DNA of 64,000 bases, taken from assembly GCF_008692785.1 (NCBI RefSeq), contig NZ_VXJV01000012.1, positions 36,820-100,819 on the forward strand, given 5' to 3'. The position numbers and the translations under genes were made by a program. The DNA comes from Salmonella enterica subsp. diarizonae (GTDB lineage Bacteria > Pseudomonadota > Gammaproteobacteria > Enterobacterales > Enterobacteriaceae). Shown one piece after another: positions 22,717 to 34,630 of this stretch (the first letter of the stretch is position 1; every line of letters starts with the position of its first letter). The notes beneath the pieces were generated by a model. That model saw only the letters and a list, made by a program, of their open reading frames with translations. It did not search any database and was not told the DNA's origin.

Positions 22717-23526
22717 ATGTTTTTAATTAATGGCCATGAGCAGGATAAGCTTGCTGTAAGCGACCGGGCGACGCAGTTCGGCGACGGCAGCTTTACGACC
22801 GCACGTATTGTTGACGGCAACATTTGTCATCTGGAAGCGCATCTCCAACGTTTGCAGGTTGCCTGTGAAAAATTACGAATCTCTTTTAGCCATTGGGCGA
22901 CCCTGCGGCAAGAAATGACGATGTTGGCCGTAGGGCATGATTCAGGCGTGTTGAAAGTGATCATTAGTCGTGGTAGCGGTGGCAGGGGATACAGCGCCAT
23001 GAATTGTCAGGCAGCTACCCGGATCCTCTCCGTTTCTGCTTATCCCGCTTATTATTCTCAGTGGCGCAAGCAAGGCATTGCTCTTACGCTTAGCCCTGTC
23101 CCTCTTGGGCGTAACCCCTATCTTGCCGGATTAAAACATCTGAACCGCCTGGAACAGGTGTTGATTCGCTCTCATCTTGAGCGGACGGACGCCGATGAGG
23201 CGCTGGTTCTTGACAGCGAGGGATGGGTTACGGAATGCTGTGCGGCTAATTTGTTCTGGCGTACAGGCGACATTGTTTCTACGCCGCGTCTGGATCAGGC
23301 AGGGGTGAACGGTATTATGCGGCAATTTTGTTTGCGCAAACTGACGCAGTCCCCTTTCCAGATCCTCGAAGTACAGGCGAGAGAGGAGGCGGTCAGGCAG
23401 GCGGATGAGGTCATCATCTGCAACGCGCTAATGCCGATTATTCCCATACGCGCCTATGACGGCGCGTCGTATTCTTCGCGAACACTGTTTCAATTTTTAG
23501 CCCCATTTTGTGAGCATCCGAATTAG
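22717..23526 (+). CDS. pabC: Aminodeoxychorismate lyase
   Basis: PabC removes pyruvate from 4-amino-4-deoxychorismate to give p-aminobenzoate for folate. The 269-residue fold-type IV PLP enzyme carries the Schiff-base lysine, Lys140, in [10 protein letters not shown]. The N-terminal [11 protein letters not shown] is as in E. coli. ATG at 22717 has a TAAGGAGCC site. It starts the tight pabC-mltG-tmk-holB-ycfH operon (2-base gap to mltG). Codon use is somewhat less biased than in the fab genes. Confidence 0.97.
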   Translation: MFLINGHEQDKLAVSDRATQFGDGSFTTARIVDGNICHLEAHLQRLQVACEKLRISFSHWATLRQEMTMLAVGHDSGVLKVIISRGSGGRGYSAMNCQAATRILSVSAYPAYYSQWRKQGIALTLSPVPLGRNPYLAGLKHLNRLEQVLIRSHLERTDADEALVLDSEGWVTECCAANLFWRTGDIVSTPRLDQAGVNGIMRQFCLRKLTQSPFQILEVQAREEAVRQADEVIICNALMPIIPIRAYDGASYSSRTLFQFLAPFCEHPN

Positions 23527-23528
23527 TT

Positions 23529-24551
23529 ATGAAAAAATTGTCAGGCGTTTTCCTTCTGCTGTTGGTTGTGCTGGGTATTGCCGCAGGCGTGGGGATGTGG
23601 AAGGTTCGCCATCTGGCGAACAGCACGTTACTTATTAAAGACGAGACTATCTTTACGCTCAAGGCGGGAACGGGACGGCTGGCGCTTGGCGACCAGCTTT
23701 ATGATGAAAAAATCATTAATCGCCCTCGGGTATTGCAGTGGCTGCTGCGTGTTGAGCCTGAGTTATCGCACTTTAAAGCGGGAACCTACCGTTTTACGCC
23801 GGGTATGACCGTACGGGAGATGCTTGAGCTGCTGGAGAGCGGAAAAGAGGCGCAATTCCCGTTGCGGTTTGTGGAAGGGATGCGTCTTAGCGACTACCTC
23901 AAACAGTTACGAGAAGCGCCGTATATCCGCCATACGTTGCCGGATGATGATTACGCCACTGTCGCTCAGGCATTAAAGCTTGCGCACCCGGAATGGGTGG
24001 AGGGATGGTTCTGGCCCGATACCTGGATGTACACCGCCAACACCAGCGATGTCGCTATTCTCAAGCGAGCGCACCAAAAGATGGTGAAGGCTGTCGATAC
24101 TGTCTGGAAAGGCCGGGCCGAGGGGCTGCCTTATAAAGATCAGAACCAACTGGTGACAATGGCCTCAATTATTGAAAAAGAGACGGCTGTCCCGGGAGAA
24201 CGCGATCAGGTGGCATCGGTTTTTATTAATCGTCTGAGAATCGGTATGCGCCTTCAGACCGATCCCACCGTGATTTACGGGATGGGGGCGAGTTATAATG
24301 GTAAATTGTCGCGTGCGGATCTGGAAAAGCCGACGACTTATAACACGTATACCATAACCGGGCTGCCGCCAGGACCGATTGCATCGCCCAGCGAAGCGTC
24401 ATTGCAAGCGGCGGCGCATCCGGCGAAAACGCCGTATCTCTATTTTGTCGCCGACGGTAAAGGCGGCCACACGTTTAACACCAATCTTGCCAGCCATAAT
24501 CGGTCAGTGCAGGAGTACCTGAAAGTGCTTAAGGAAAAAAATGGGCAGTAA
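23529..24551 (+). CDS. mltG: MltG, endolytic murein transglycosylase
   Basis: The 340-residue inner-membrane YceG-family protein cleaves nascent glycan strands and is thought to set strand length. There is one N-terminal membrane helix (about residues 5-25) and a large periplasmic region with a LysM-like part and the YceG catalytic core (ASIIEKET, Glu218). ATG at 23529 lies two bases after the pabC stop. The 3' end overlaps tmk by 11 bases. Complete. Confidence 0.97.
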   Translation: MKKLSGVFLLLLVVLGIAAGVGMWKVRHLANSTLLIKDETIFTLKAGTGRLALGDQLYDEKIINRPRVLQWLLRVEPELSHFKAGTYRFTPGMTVREMLELLESGKEAQFPLRFVEGMRLSDYLKQLREAPYIRHTLPDDDYATVAQALKLAHPEWVEGWFWPDTWMYTANTSDVAILKRAHQKMVKAVDTVWKGRAEGLPYKDQNQLVTMASIIEKETAVPGERDQVASVFINRLRIGMRLQTDPTVIYGMGASYNGKLSRADLEKPTTYNTYTITGLPPGPIASPSEASLQAAAHPAKTPYLYFVADGKGGHTFNTNLASHNRSVQEYLKVLKEKNGQ

Positions 24552-25182
24552 TTATATCGTCATCGAGGGCCTGGAAGGCGCCGGAAAAACCACTGCGCGC
24601 GACGTGGTGGTGGAGACCCTTGAGCAACTGGGTATTCGCAATATGATTTTTACCCGCGAACCGGGCGGTACGCAGCTTGCCGAAAAACTAAGAAGTCTGG
24701 TGCTGGATATCCGATCGGTAGGTGACGAAGTGATTACCGATAAAGCGGAAGTGCTGATGTTTTACGCTGCTCGCGTACAGCTCGTCGAAACGGTAATCAA
24801 ACCCGCGCTGGCGCAAGGCGTATGGGTGATCGGCGATCGCCACGATCTTTCGACCCAGGCGTATCAGGGAGGAGGGCGCGGCATCGATCAAACCATGCTG
24901 GCGACGCTACGCGATGCCGTGCTGGGCGATTTTCGTCCTGACCTGACGCTGTATCTGGATGTCACGCCGGAAGTCGGGCTAAAACGCGCCAGAGCGCGCG
25001 GCGATTTGGATCGCATTGAGCAGGAATCTTTTGATTTTTTTAACCGGACCCGCGCGCGCTATCTGGAACTGGCGGCGCAAGACTCGCGTATCCGCACGAT
25101 TGACGCGACCCAGCCGCTGGATGCCGTCATGCGCGACATTCGCGCCACGGTGACGAAGTGGGTGCAGGAGCAAGCGGCATGA
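24541..25182 (+). CDS. tmk: Thymidylate kinase
   Basis: Tmk phosphorylates dTMP to dTDP, an essential step in DNA precursor synthesis. The 213-residue P-loop kinase has Walker [10 protein letters not shown] (residues 10-18), the lid Arg-rich loop (RGRGI region) and [15 protein letters not shown] for substrate binding. ATG at 24541 is inside the end of mltG. The stop overlaps the holB start by ATGA, a coupling arrangement. Confidence 0.98.
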   Translation: MGSNYIVIEGLEGAGKTTARDVVVETLEQLGIRNMIFTREPGGTQLAEKLRSLVLDIRSVGDEVITDKAEVLMFYAARVQLVETVIKPALAQGVWVIGDRHDLSTQAYQGGGRGIDQTMLATLRDAVLGDFRPDLTLYLDVTPEVGLKRARARGDLDRIEQESFDFFNRTRARYLELAAQDSRIRTIDATQPLDAVMRDIRATVTKWVQEQAA

Positions 25183-26183
25183 AATGGTATCCATGGTTAC
25201 GGCCCGCCTATGAAAAACTGGTAGAAAGTTACCAGGCGGGGCGTGGGCACCATGCGCTACTGATTCAAGCCTTAGCTGGCATGGGAGACGAGGCGCTGAG
25301 CTATGCGCTGAGCCGTTATCTGTTATGCCAGCAGCCTGAGGGCCACAAAAGCTGTGGGCATTGCCGTGGCTGTCAGCTTATGCAGGCTGGCACGCATCCG
25401 GACTATTACACGCTGACGCCGGATAAAGGAAAAAGCAGCCTCGGCGTAGATGCGGTACGCGAGGTTAGCGAGAAATTGTACGAGCACTCCCGTCTGGGCG
25501 GCGCGAAGGTGGTGTGGATTGCGGATGCGGCGTTATTAACCGACGCCGCCGCCAATGCGTTGCTAAAAACGCTGGAAGAGCCGCCGGAGCAAACCTGGTT
25601 TTTCCTTGCCAGCCCGGAGCCGGCTCGTCTGTTGGCGACATTACGTAGCCGCTGTCGGCTGCATCATCTGGCGCCGCCGTCCGAATCTTATGCGATGTCA
25701 TGGTTGTCACGAGAAGTGACATCGTCACAAGAAGCATTACTCGCGGCGTTGCGCCTGAGCGCGGGGTCGCCCGGCGCCGCGCTGGCGCTGTTGCAGTCTG
25801 AACGCTGGGCGCAGCGTGAGGCGCTGTGTCAGGCGTTAATGGACAGTTTGCATACGGGCGACTGGTATGCGTTATTAACGGCGCTCAATCATGAGCAAGC
25901 CCCGGCGCGCCTGCACTGGCTGGCTACGCTGCTGGTAGACGCGCTTAAACGTCAGCACGGCGCGTCGTATCTGGCCAATGTTGATACGGACGCGGTTGTT
26001 GCCGCGCTGGCGGGGCTGCTATCCCCGGCGCGTATTCAGGCAATCCTGAACGATGTTTGCCATTGTCGTGAACAATTACTTCATGTGACCGGATTAAACC
26101 GCGAACTGGTATTAACCGATCTCATTCTCCGCATCGAGCATTACCTGCAACCAGGCGCCCTGTTGCCTGTTCCTCATCTTTGA
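25179..26183 (+). CDS. holB: DNA polymerase III delta prime subunit
   Basis: HolB is the stator of the clamp loader, opening the beta clamp with DnaX and HolA. The protein has 334 residues from ATG at 25179 (MKWYPWLRP), overlapping the tmk stop by four bases. A longer in-frame start at 25158 lies within tmk and is not conserved. The zinc module Cys50, Cys59, Cys62, Cys65 is present. The P-loop is degenerate (ALAGMGDEA), as expected for delta prime. Confidence 0.97.
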   Translation: MKWYPWLRPAYEKLVESYQAGRGHHALLIQALAGMGDEALSYALSRYLLCQQPEGHKSCGHCRGCQLMQAGTHPDYYTLTPDKGKSSLGVDAVREVSEKLYEHSRLGGAKVVWIADAALLTDAAANALLKTLEEPPEQTWFFLASPEPARLLATLRSRCRLHHLAPPSESYAMSWLSREVTSSQEALLAALRLSAGSPGAALALLQSERWAQREALCQALMDSLHTGDWYALLTALNHEQAPARLHWLATLLVDALKRQHGASYLANVDTDAVVAALAGLLSPARIQAILNDVCHCREQLLHVTGLNRELVLTDLILRIEHYLQPGALLPVPHL

Positions 26184-26193
26184 GAGAGACATC

Positions 26194-26991
26194 ATGTTTT
26201 TAGTCGACTCACACTGCCATCTTGATGGCCTGGATTATCAATCTTTGCATAAGGACGTGGACGATGTGCTGGCGAAAGCCGCCGTGCGCGATGTGAAGTT
26301 CTGTTTAGCGGTGGCGACGACGCTGCCGGGGTATCGCCATATGCGCGAGCTGGTGGGCAAGCGCGATAACGTGGTTTTTTCCTGCGGCGTGCATCCGTTA
26401 AATCAGGATGAAGCGTATGACGTAGAAGCGCTGCGCCTCCTTGCCGCAGAAGACGATGTGGTGGCGATGGGTGAGACCGGGCTTGATTACTTTTACACGC
26501 CTGAGACCAAAGTACGCCAGCAGGCGTCTTTTATTCATCATATCCAGATTGGTCGTGAATTGAAAAAACCGGTGATTGTGCATACTCGCGACGCGCGTGC
26601 CGATACGCTGGCTATCCTGCGCGAAGAAAAGGTGACGGATTGCGGCGGCGTACTACACTGTTTTACAGAAGACAGAGAAACGGCCGGCAAATTGCTGGAT
26701 CTGGGATTTTATATCTCTTTTTCCGGCATCGTAACGTTCCGTAATGCCGAACAACTGCGTGATGCGGCGCGTTATGTGCCGCTGGATCGTTTATTAGTAG
26801 AGACCGATTCTCCTTATCTGGCTCCGGTGCCGCATCGCGGTAAAGAGAACCAGCCTGCGATGGTACGCGACGTCGCAGAATATATGGCGGTATTGAAAGG
26901 GGTTGCCGTTGAAGAACTGGCGCAGATCACCACCGATAACTTTGCTCGCTTGTTCCATATCGACGCGTCTCGCCTGTCATCTATCCGTTAA
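26194..26991 (+). CDS. ycfH: TatD-family metal-dependent hydrolase YcfH
   Basis: The 265-residue TatD-family TIM-barrel protein is a probable nuclease or esterase. The metal-binding motif SHCHLDG (His7, His9), GETGLDYFY and VHTRDA are visible. Some TatD proteins act as 3'-5' DNA exonucleases, but the YcfH substrate is not established by this sequence. ATG at 26194 lies 10 bases after holB with AGAGAG upstream. It is the last gene of the pabC cluster. Confidence 0.95.
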   Translation: MFLVDSHCHLDGLDYQSLHKDVDDVLAKAAVRDVKFCLAVATTLPGYRHMRELVGKRDNVVFSCGVHPLNQDEAYDVEALRLLAAEDDVVAMGETGLDYFYTPETKVRQQASFIHHIQIGRELKKPVIVHTRDARADTLAILREEKVTDCGGVLHCFTEDRETAGKLLDLGFYISFSGIVTFRNAEQLRDAARYVPLDRLLVETDSPYLAPVPHRGKENQPAMVRDVAEYMAVLKGVAVEELAQITTDNFARLFHIDASRLSSIR

Positions 26992-27035
26992 ACGAGTTTT
27001 TTTAAAGCTCGTAATTAATAAGTAATACGCGTAAA

Positions 27036-27063
27036 GTTCACCGCCACAAAATGGGCGGTGAAC
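27036..27063. other. 10-bp perfect hairpin between ycfH and ptsG
   Basis: The arms GTTCACCGCC (27036-27045) and GGCGGTGAAC (27054-27063) frame an 8-base loop. The absence of a T run argues against an ordinary terminator. The flanks AAGCTC and GAGCTT extend the symmetry with a bulge. Function not known to me. Confidence 0.5.
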
Positions 27064-27131
27064 GAGCTTATAGAAACATTCAGAAACCTATTTTGTCAGA
27101 ATGTGATACTTTTTAGGCTATCTGGCGCTGA

Positions 27132-27151
27132 AACGTGATAGCCGTCAAACA
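27132..27151. promoter_or_regulatory. Probable CRP site upstream of ptsG
   Basis: The half-site CGTGA followed by a spacer and GTCAA (ACGTGATAGCCGTCAAAC) agrees with the CRP site known at the E. coli ptsG promoter. It lies just upstream of the Mlc-like operator. cAMP-CRP would activate ptsG when glucose is scarce. Confidence 0.6.
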
Positions 27152-27162
27152 AAATCAGACGT

Positions 27163-27190
27163 ATTTATTTTACTCTGTGTAATAAATAAA
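27163..27190. promoter_or_regulatory. Mlc-type operator and promoter of ptsG
   Basis: The AT-rich symmetric stretch ATTTATTTTACTCTGTGTAA continues to TAAATAAAA and matches the Mlc operator pattern (TTATTTT...AATAAATAA) of enteric ptsG. Mlc represses ptsG and is pulled to the membrane when EIICB-Glc transports glucose. The promoter -10 region overlaps it. Confidence 0.65.
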
Positions 27191-27285
27191 AGGGCACTTA
27201 GATGTCCTGTCCACGGCGGGGTTCTCCCCCCTCGCCAATGCGTGAGAACGTAGAAAAGCACAAATACTCAGGAGCACTCTCAATT

Positions 27286-28719
27286 ATGTTTAAGAATGCA
27301 TTTGCTAACCTGCAAAAGGTCGGTAAATCGCTGATGCTGCCGGTATCCGTACTCCCTATCGCAGGTATCCTGCTGGGTGTCGGTTCCGCTAACTTCAGCT
27401 GGCTGCCAGCCGTTGTATCGCACGTTATGGCGGAAGCGGGCGGATCTGTTTTTGCCAATATGCCGCTGATTTTTGCTATCGGCGTGGCATTAGGCTTCAC
27501 CAACAACGACGGCGTTTCGGCTCTGGCTGCGGTAGTGGCGTATGGCATCATGGTGAAAACCATGGCTGTGGTTGCGCCGCTGGTTCTGCATTTACCTGCT
27601 GAAGAGATCGCCGCAAAACACCTTGCTGATACGGGTGTGCTTGGCGGTATTATCTCCGGTGCGATCGCAGCGTATATGTTTAACCGCTTCTACCGTATCA
27701 AACTGCCTGAGTATCTGGGCTTCTTTGCGGGTAAGCGCTTCGTGCCGATCATTTCGGGTCTGGCCGCTATTTTTACCGGTGTAGTGCTGTCTTTCGTATG
27801 GCCGCCAATCGGTACAGCTATCCAGGCGTTCTCGCAGTGGGCGGCTTACCAGAATCCGGTTGTGGCGTTTGGTATTTACGGTTTCATCGAGCGCTGTCTG
27901 GTGCCGTTTGGTCTGCACCATATCTGGAACGTTCCTTTCCAGATGCAGATCGGTGAGTACACTAACGCAGCGGGTCAGGTATTCCACGGCGACATTCCGC
28001 GCTATATGGCGGGTGACCCGACGGCGGGTATGCTATCCGGCGGTTTCCTGTTCAAAATGTACGGTCTGCCGGCGGCGGCCATTGCCATCTGGCACTCTGC
28101 TAAACCGGAAAACCGCGCGAAAGTGGGCGGTATCATGATTTCCGCCGCGCTGACCTCGTTTTTGACCGGTATCACCGAGCCTATCGAGTTCTCCTTCATG
28201 TTCGTGGCGCCGATCCTGTACATTATTCACGCGATTCTGGCAGGTCTGGCATTCCCGATCTGTATTCTGCTGGGGATGCGTGACGGTACCTCATTCTCCC
28301 ATGGTCTGATCGACTTTATCGTGCTGTCCGGCAACAGCAGCAAATTGTGGCTGTTCCCGATTGTTGGTGCCGGTTATGCGATTGTGTACTACACCGTTTT
28401 CCGCGTGCTGATTAAAGCGTTGGATCTGAAAACGCCGGGTCGTGAAGACTCCACTGATGATGCAAAAGCGGGCGCGACCAGCGAAATGGCACCAGCTCTG
28501 GTGGCGGCGTTTGGCGGTAAAGAGAACATTACCAACCTGGATGCCTGTATCACGCGTCTGCGCGTGAGCGTGGCCGATGTAGCGAAAGTGGATCAGGCTG
28601 GCCTGAAGAAACTGGGCGCGGCGGGCGTTGTGGTCGCAGGTTCCGGCGTTCAGGCTATTTTCGGTACGAAATCCGATAACCTGAAAACGGAAATGGATGA
28701 GTACATCCGTAACAGCTAA
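27286..28719 (+). CDS. ptsG: Glucose-specific PTS transporter EIICB-Glc
   Basis: PtsG imports and phosphorylates glucose. The 477-residue protein has a membrane EIIC domain (about 1-380, roughly ten helices, with GITEP at 295-299) and a cytoplasmic EIIB domain (391-477), with phosphorylated Cys421 in [12 protein letters not shown] at 27286 is the conserved start, behind TCAGGAGCACTC. That region is the known target of sRNA SgrS, which blocks ptsG translation under glucose-phosphate stress. SgrS is not in this window. An in-frame ATG at 27202 would extend the protein by 28 residues (see findings). Convergent with fhuE. Confidence 0.98.
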   Translation: MFKNAFANLQKVGKSLMLPVSVLPIAGILLGVGSANFSWLPAVVSHVMAEAGGSVFANMPLIFAIGVALGFTNNDGVSALAAVVAYGIMVKTMAVVAPLVLHLPAEEIAAKHLADTGVLGGIISGAIAAYMFNRFYRIKLPEYLGFFAGKRFVPIISGLAAIFTGVVLSFVWPPIGTAIQAFSQWAAYQNPVVAFGIYGFIERCLVPFGLHHIWNVPFQMQIGEYTNAAGQVFHGDIPRYMAGDPTAGMLSGGFLFKMYGLPAAAIAIWHSAKPENRAKVGGIMISAALTSFLTGITEPIEFSFMFVAPILYIIHAILAGLAFPICILLGMRDGTSFSHGLIDFIVLSGNSSKLWLFPIVGAGYAIVYYTVFRVLIKALDLKTPGREDSTDDAKAGATSEMAPALVAAFGGKENITNLDACITRLRVSVADVAKVDQAGLKKLGAAGVVVAGSGVQAIFGTKSDNLKTEMDEYIRNS

Positions 28720-28743
28720 GCAGTAATGATGTTGGGGAGAACT

Positions 28744-28769
28744 AAGGCAGCCATTCGGCTGCCTTTTTT
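28744..28769 (+). terminator. Rho-independent terminator after ptsG
   Basis: The stem AAGGCAGCC / GGCTGCCTT with a short loop is followed by six T. Confidence 0.93.
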
Positions 28770-28784
28770 AATGGCGTTTTACAT

Positions 28785-28855
28785 TGCCTGATGGCGCTGC
28801 GTTTATCAGGCCTACAGGGGGAGACCGGATAAGGCATTTATGTCGCCATCCGGCA
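28785..28855. repeat. BIME/REP-type repeat between ptsG and fhuE
   Basis: The stretch holds GCCTGATGGCGCTGCG...TTATCAGGCCTACA and ACCGGATAAGGC...GCCATCCGGCA, the same two palindromic units seen after rluC. It fills the convergent ptsG/fhuE gap and may act as a bidirectional 3' end. Confidence 0.82.
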
Positions 28856-28860
28856 GTCTG

Positions 28861-31035
28861 TCAGAACTGATAATTGGCGGTGAGGCTCACGTTACGCGGC
28901 GCGCCGTAAACAATGGAACCATCAATATTGGTGTCGTAGGTTTTATCGAACAGGTTGTTAATGTTTCCCTGTACGGAGAAATTTTTCGTCACCTGATAGC
29001 GGGTAAACAGATCGACCAGCGCATAGCTGCCCTGTTCGGCGCGGAAAGTGCCATACGGCGTAGTGGTTTCTTTGTAAACCCGATTCTGCCAGTTCACGCC
29101 GCCGCCGACGGTCAGTTCCGGCATCACCGGCAGACGATAGCGGGTGAATAACTTCACGCTGGTGCGCGGCAAATTAGGGTTCACGGCGTTACCTTCGTTG
29201 TCCTCGGCTATATAACGGGTGGCCCCAAAAGTCATCTGCCAGTTATCGGTGATTGCGCCGTTCACTTCAAATTCGACGCCTTTGCTCACCGTTCCGTCAG
29301 TAGGTTTCCAGGCGAACTCCCCGTTACTGCCAGGAATGGGAATAGTGGTCGCCTGAGCGACATTATCCTGCTCAATGCGGAACACAGACAACGTAGTGGT
29401 GAGACGACTGTTCATCCAGTCGGATTTCAGTCCCGCTTCATAGTTGTTACCGGTAATCGGAGCCAGATATTGGCCCGCTTTGTCGCGTTTATTCTGCGGC
29501 TGAAAGATAGAGGTATAACTGGCATAAGCGGACCAGTTGTCGTTGATATCATAAATCAGCCCGGCATACGGCGTGGTATGGTTTTTCTCCATGCTGTAGG
29601 TCAGAGTATCAACACGCCAGTTGGTATAGCGAGCGCCAAGAATCAGATGCAGCGGGTCGGTCAGTGAAATGCGCGTGGCGGCATACAGCGATTTCATATG
29701 CGTGGTATCGTCCTGCGCCAGATTTTGTGGCGCCCAGTTGGTTTGCGGGAAATTACCATTAAAGGCGCTGAAGTTGCCAATGTCGTCCGGGAAGACGTTC
29801 GCCCAGGCGCTGAAATAGCGGTTATTTTGCTTACTATAACTCCCGCCAAACATCATGTTGTGCTGACGGTCAAACAGCTCATAAGCGCCATCGGCAAAGA
29901 GATCTATGGCATCTACTTTGCGCTTGCCGCTGTTCCAGCCAGTACCGCCGACCACGGGGTAGCTTGCGCCGTAAGGACTCGCCAGAGCGCCTGTCTCTTT
30001 ATCCACTAAGGCATCAATATACATCATCTTACTGTCGAACTTGACCTCGGTATGGGTCGCATTCAGGGTCGCCTGCCAGCTTTCGGCAAAACGCTGCTTA
30101 AGCGTGACGAAGAATTTATTAATCTCTTTGTTATTATAAGCCCAGTCCGGGGCGGTACTGCGCGCGCGGTCATAGCTGTTTTTGCTGCCATCGGTGTTCC
30201 AGCGCGGCAGACCGCCCCAGGTTGGACTGTTGACATCAATTTTTTGATATTCATAACCGGCTGAAAGGCCAGTGGTTGCCCCCAGATCGGCATCGACAAT
30301 TCCGGAAAAGAACGTTTTCTCACTGTTATAGCGGTCCAGCCAGGAATCATTATTCTGATAACCCGCCACGATGCGCCCACGGACGTTGCCGTCTGGGGTG
30401 AGCGGACTTTGCAAATCCATGACGTAACGCTGCTTATTCCAGCTACCGTATTCTGTTGAGATGTTACCTTTGAATTCCCGACTGGTGGCATGTTTACGGA
30501 TCATATTGATCGAAGCGGAGGGATTACCGGTTCCGGTCATCAGCCCATTCGCTCCGCGAACCACCTCCACGCGCTCATACAGCGCGGTATCCGTTAGCGC
30601 ATCGCCAAGATTCCAGCGGGACTCAAAATACGTTGGAATACCGTCAACCATATAGTTATCAATTTCAAACCCGCGGGAGTAATAGCTGATGCGATCGGAG
30701 TCGGCCTGGCTTCCGCTGATCCCCAGCGTATTGGTCATTACCTCGCCCAGGGTCTGCAACTGCTGGTCTTCCATACGTTGCTGGCTGACAATACTGACCG
30801 ACTGTGGAATATCGCGTTGTGTCATCGGCATTTTGGTGCCCGCTGCGGTCGTTTTCACGCTGTAATCCTGTTCTTCGCGGTTTACGGCGTCAATGGTCGT
30901 CGCGCCCTCGACAATAACAGTATCCTCAGCCGCGAAGGCGGCAGGCATAAACGCCATCGCAATACCCATGGCTAACAACGATGGTGCGGCGGTAGACTGA
31001 ATGTGTTTATCCCGGCGGTATTGAGTGAAAGACAT
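28861..31035 (-). CDS. fhuE: FhuE, TonB-dependent receptor for coprogen and rhodotorulic acid
   Basis: FhuE imports ferric coprogen, ferrioxamine B and rhodotorulic acid through the outer membrane with TonB/ExbBD. The protein has 724 residues from ATG at 31035. A 20-codon in-frame extension upstream (to 31095) lies over the control region and was not chosen. A signal peptide of about 35 residues ends in AFA. A plug domain (TQRDIPQSVSIVSQQ) is followed by a 22-strand barrel ending in terminal Phe. A Fur-like box lies upstream. From memory it is about four-fifths identical to E. coli FhuE, well less than its neighbours, as surface receptors often are. Confidence 0.96.
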   Translation of the reverse strand: MSFTQYRRDKHIQSTAAPSLLAMGIAMAFMPAAFAAEDTVIVEGATTIDAVNREEQDYSVKTTAAGTKMPMTQRDIPQSVSIVSQQRMEDQQLQTLGEVMTNTLGISGSQADSDRISYYSRGFEIDNYMVDGIPTYFESRWNLGDALTDTALYERVEVVRGANGLMTGTGNPSASINMIRKHATSREFKGNISTEYGSWNKQRYVMDLQSPLTPDGNVRGRIVAGYQNNDSWLDRYNSEKTFFSGIVDADLGATTGLSAGYEYQKIDVNSPTWGGLPRWNTDGSKNSYDRARSTAPDWAYNNKEINKFFVTLKQRFAESWQATLNATHTEVKFDSKMMYIDALVDKETGALASPYGASYPVVGGTGWNSGKRKVDAIDLFADGAYELFDRQHNMMFGGSYSKQNNRYFSAWANVFPDDIGNFSAFNGNFPQTNWAPQNLAQDDTTHMKSLYAATRISLTDPLHLILGARYTNWRVDTLTYSMEKNHTTPYAGLIYDINDNWSAYASYTSIFQPQNKRDKAGQYLAPITGNNYEAGLKSDWMNSRLTTTLSVFRIEQDNVAQATTIPIPGSNGEFAWKPTDGTVSKGVEFEVNGAITDNWQMTFGATRYIAEDNEGNAVNPNLPRTSVKLFTRYRLPVMPELTVGGGVNWQNRVYKETTTPYGTFRAEQGSYALVDLFTRYQVTKNFSVQGNINNLFDKTYDTNIDGSIVYGAPRNVSLTANYQF

Positions 31036-31118
31036 CTGAAAATCCTTGCTTGTTATTGGAGTAAGTTCAGGACGTAAAACGTTGAACCTTTTCATTCTTT
31101 GTCAATTAATGCGCATAA

Positions 31119-31139
31119 AAATGCAAATGAGAAATATAC
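31119..31139. promoter_or_regulatory. Fur-like box upstream of fhuE
   Basis: GCAAATGAGAAATAT (31123-31137) agrees with the Fur consensus GATAATGATAATCATTATC at most of the first 15 positions. It lies about 85-100 bases upstream of the fhuE start, as expected for an iron-repressed siderophore receptor. Confidence 0.6.
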
Positions 31140-31376
31140 GCATTTGTATTAAGTGTGTAAAACGGTATAAACCGTGAAACTGAAAATATTTTTTAAGCGT
31201 ACGAAGGCGTCATGGCAGGGGGATATGGCGGCAAGTCCGGCATGTAGGCATTTTTCGCTTAATAAATCGTGGGTTAAAGTTGAAAGAGCGTCGGTAACTC
31301 GCTCATACTCTATACTCGCAGTATGGCTCGGCGTAGCATGTGCGCCGCAAGGGCTATTATGAAAAAGGAAAACGTC
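31140..31376. promoter_or_regulatory. Divergent fhuE/hinT spacer with hinT promoter
   Basis: A 341-bp stretch without a gene lies between fhuE and hinT. It holds the fhuE Fur box (31119-31139) on the left and a candidate hinT promoter on the right: TTGAAA at 31280-31285, an 18-base spacer, CATACT at 31304-31309. Open frames here (for example 31174-31362) show no conserved features. I see nothing else in it. Confidence 0.5.
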
Positions 31377-31736
31377 GTGGCAGAAGAAACTATATTCAGC
31401 AAAATTATTCGTCGTGAAATCCCTTCGGATATCGTTTATCAGGACGATCTGGTCACCGCATTTCGCGATATTTCACCGCAGGCGCCTACGCATATTCTGA
31501 TTATTCCTAATATCCTGATCCCAACCGTCAATGACGCGACGGCGGAACATGAACAGGCGTTAGGTCGGATGATCACCGTGGCGGCGAAAATCGCCGAACA
31601 GGAAGGCATTGCCGAAGATGGGTATCGTTTAATCATGAATACCAACCGTCATGGGGGCCAGGAGGTCTATCATATCCATATGCATCTGCTGGGCGGTCGC
31701 CCGCTTGGTCCGATGCTAGCGCATAAAGGCTTGTAA
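31377..31736 (+). CDS. hinT: HinT purine nucleoside phosphoramidase
   Basis: HinT is a HIT-family hydrolase of adenosine 5'-phosphoramidates. The 119-residue protein has the histidine triad H-x-H-x-H (His99, His101, His103 in HIHMHLL; His101 is the nucleophile). GTG at 31377 gives the conserved N-terminus AEETIFSKI. Upstream in-frame ATGs (31323, 31359) would add unconserved residues. It starts the hinT-ycfL-lpoB-thiK-nagZ-ycfP cluster, with ycfL 2 bases after its stop. Confidence 0.96.
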   Translation: MAEETIFSKIIRREIPSDIVYQDDLVTAFRDISPQAPTHILIIPNILIPTVNDATAEHEQALGRMITVAAKIAEQEGIAEDGYRLIMNTNRHGGQEVYHIHMHLLGGRPLGPMLAHKGL

Positions 31737-31738
31737 GT

Positions 31739-32113
31739 ATGATCAAAGGATGCATCGCGGTTTCTCTGGGCTTGCTGCTGCTTACCGGCTGCCGGTCACA
31801 CCCTGAAATTCCGGTAAGCGACGCGCAGTCGCTGGTGATGGAGTCCACGGTTCTGGCGGCGGGCGTCACCGCCGAGCAGCCTGAACTGACGGCGTCTGAT
31901 ATCCACCCATCAGCCTCTTCACGCGTCTATAACGAAAGGCAAGAGCCCATTACCGTTCATTATCGGTTCTACTGGTATGACGCACGGGGGCTGGAGATGC
32001 ATCCGCTGGAGGCGCCGCGTAGCGTAACCATACCCGCGCGTTCGTCGGTAACGCTATTTGGCAGCGCCAATTATCTGGGGGCGCACAAGGTCAGGCTTTA
32101 TCTTTATTTGTGA
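31739..32113 (+). CDS. ycfL: YcfL, small lipoprotein
   Basis: The 124-residue protein has a lipoprotein signal peptide with lipobox L-T-G-C at residues 15-18. The mature part has an all-beta look (EPITVHYRFYWYDARG), the YcfL/DUF1425 profile. It lies two bases after hinT and thirteen before lpoB. An envelope location and a link to LpoB are inferred from context. No biochemical role is known to me. Confidence 0.9.
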   Translation: MIKGCIAVSLGLLLLTGCRSHPEIPVSDAQSLVMESTVLAAGVTAEQPELTASDIHPSASSRVYNERQEPITVHYRFYWYDARGLEMHPLEAPRSVTIPARSSVTLFGSANYLGAHKVRLYLYL

Positions 32114-32126
32114 GGAGTGAACTTTG

Positions 32127-32745
32127 ATGACAAAAATGCATCGCTACGCCGCAATCGCAGCGCTGGCGATATTTCTCTCCGGGTGTATGGCGCAACGCGA
32201 GCCTGCGCCAGTTGAAGAGGTCAAACCAGCGCCAGAACAACCTGCACAGCCGCCGCAGCCTCCTGTTGTGCCGTCTGTACCGACGATTCCCCAGCAACCG
32301 GGGCCGATCGAACATGAAGATCAAACGGGCCAGCCAGCGCCTAAGGTGCGCCACTATGACTGGAACGGCGCGATGCAACCGCTGGTCAGCAAAATGTTGC
32401 AGGCTGATGGCGTGACGGCCGGAAGCGTATTGCTTGTCGACAGCGTGAATAACCGAACGAATGGGTCGTTAAATGCGAACGAGGCAACCGAAACATTACG
32501 TCATGCGCTGGCTAACAATGGTAAATTTACGCTGGTCTCCGTACAGCAACTCTCGATGGCAAAACAGCAGTTAGGGTTGTCTCCGCAGGATAGTCTGGGA
32601 ACACGCAGTAAAGCGATCGGTATCGCGCGCAATGTCGGGGCGCAATATGTGCTCTACTCCAGCGCATCCGGTAATGTTAACGCGCCTGCATTACAGATGC
32701 AGTTAATGCTGGTGCAAACTGGCGAGATAATCTGGTCAGGTAAAG

Positions 32746-32765
<20 letters not shown>
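32127..32765 (+). CDS. lpoB: LpoB, outer-membrane lipoprotein activator of PBP1b
   Basis: LpoB reaches through the periplasm to activate the bifunctional PBP1b during peptidoglycan growth. The 212-residue protein has the lipobox L-S-G-C (residues 17-20), a long Pro/Gln-rich flexible stalk (about residues 24-68) and a folded domain. I chose ATG at 32127. The TTG immediately before would add one Met. The gene overlaps thiK by 20 bases. From memory a few stalk residues differ from E. coli, which is common in this linker. Confidence 0.95.
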
Positions 32766-34606
<1,841 letters not shown>

Positions 34607-34630
34607 CTCGAGTTTTCGTGAGGGTGCCAG

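Noticed and set aside
31174..31362. A 62-codon open frame in the fhuE/hinT spacer
   Set aside because: It overlaps the candidate hinT promoter and runs into hinT, with no ribosome site or conserved sequence.
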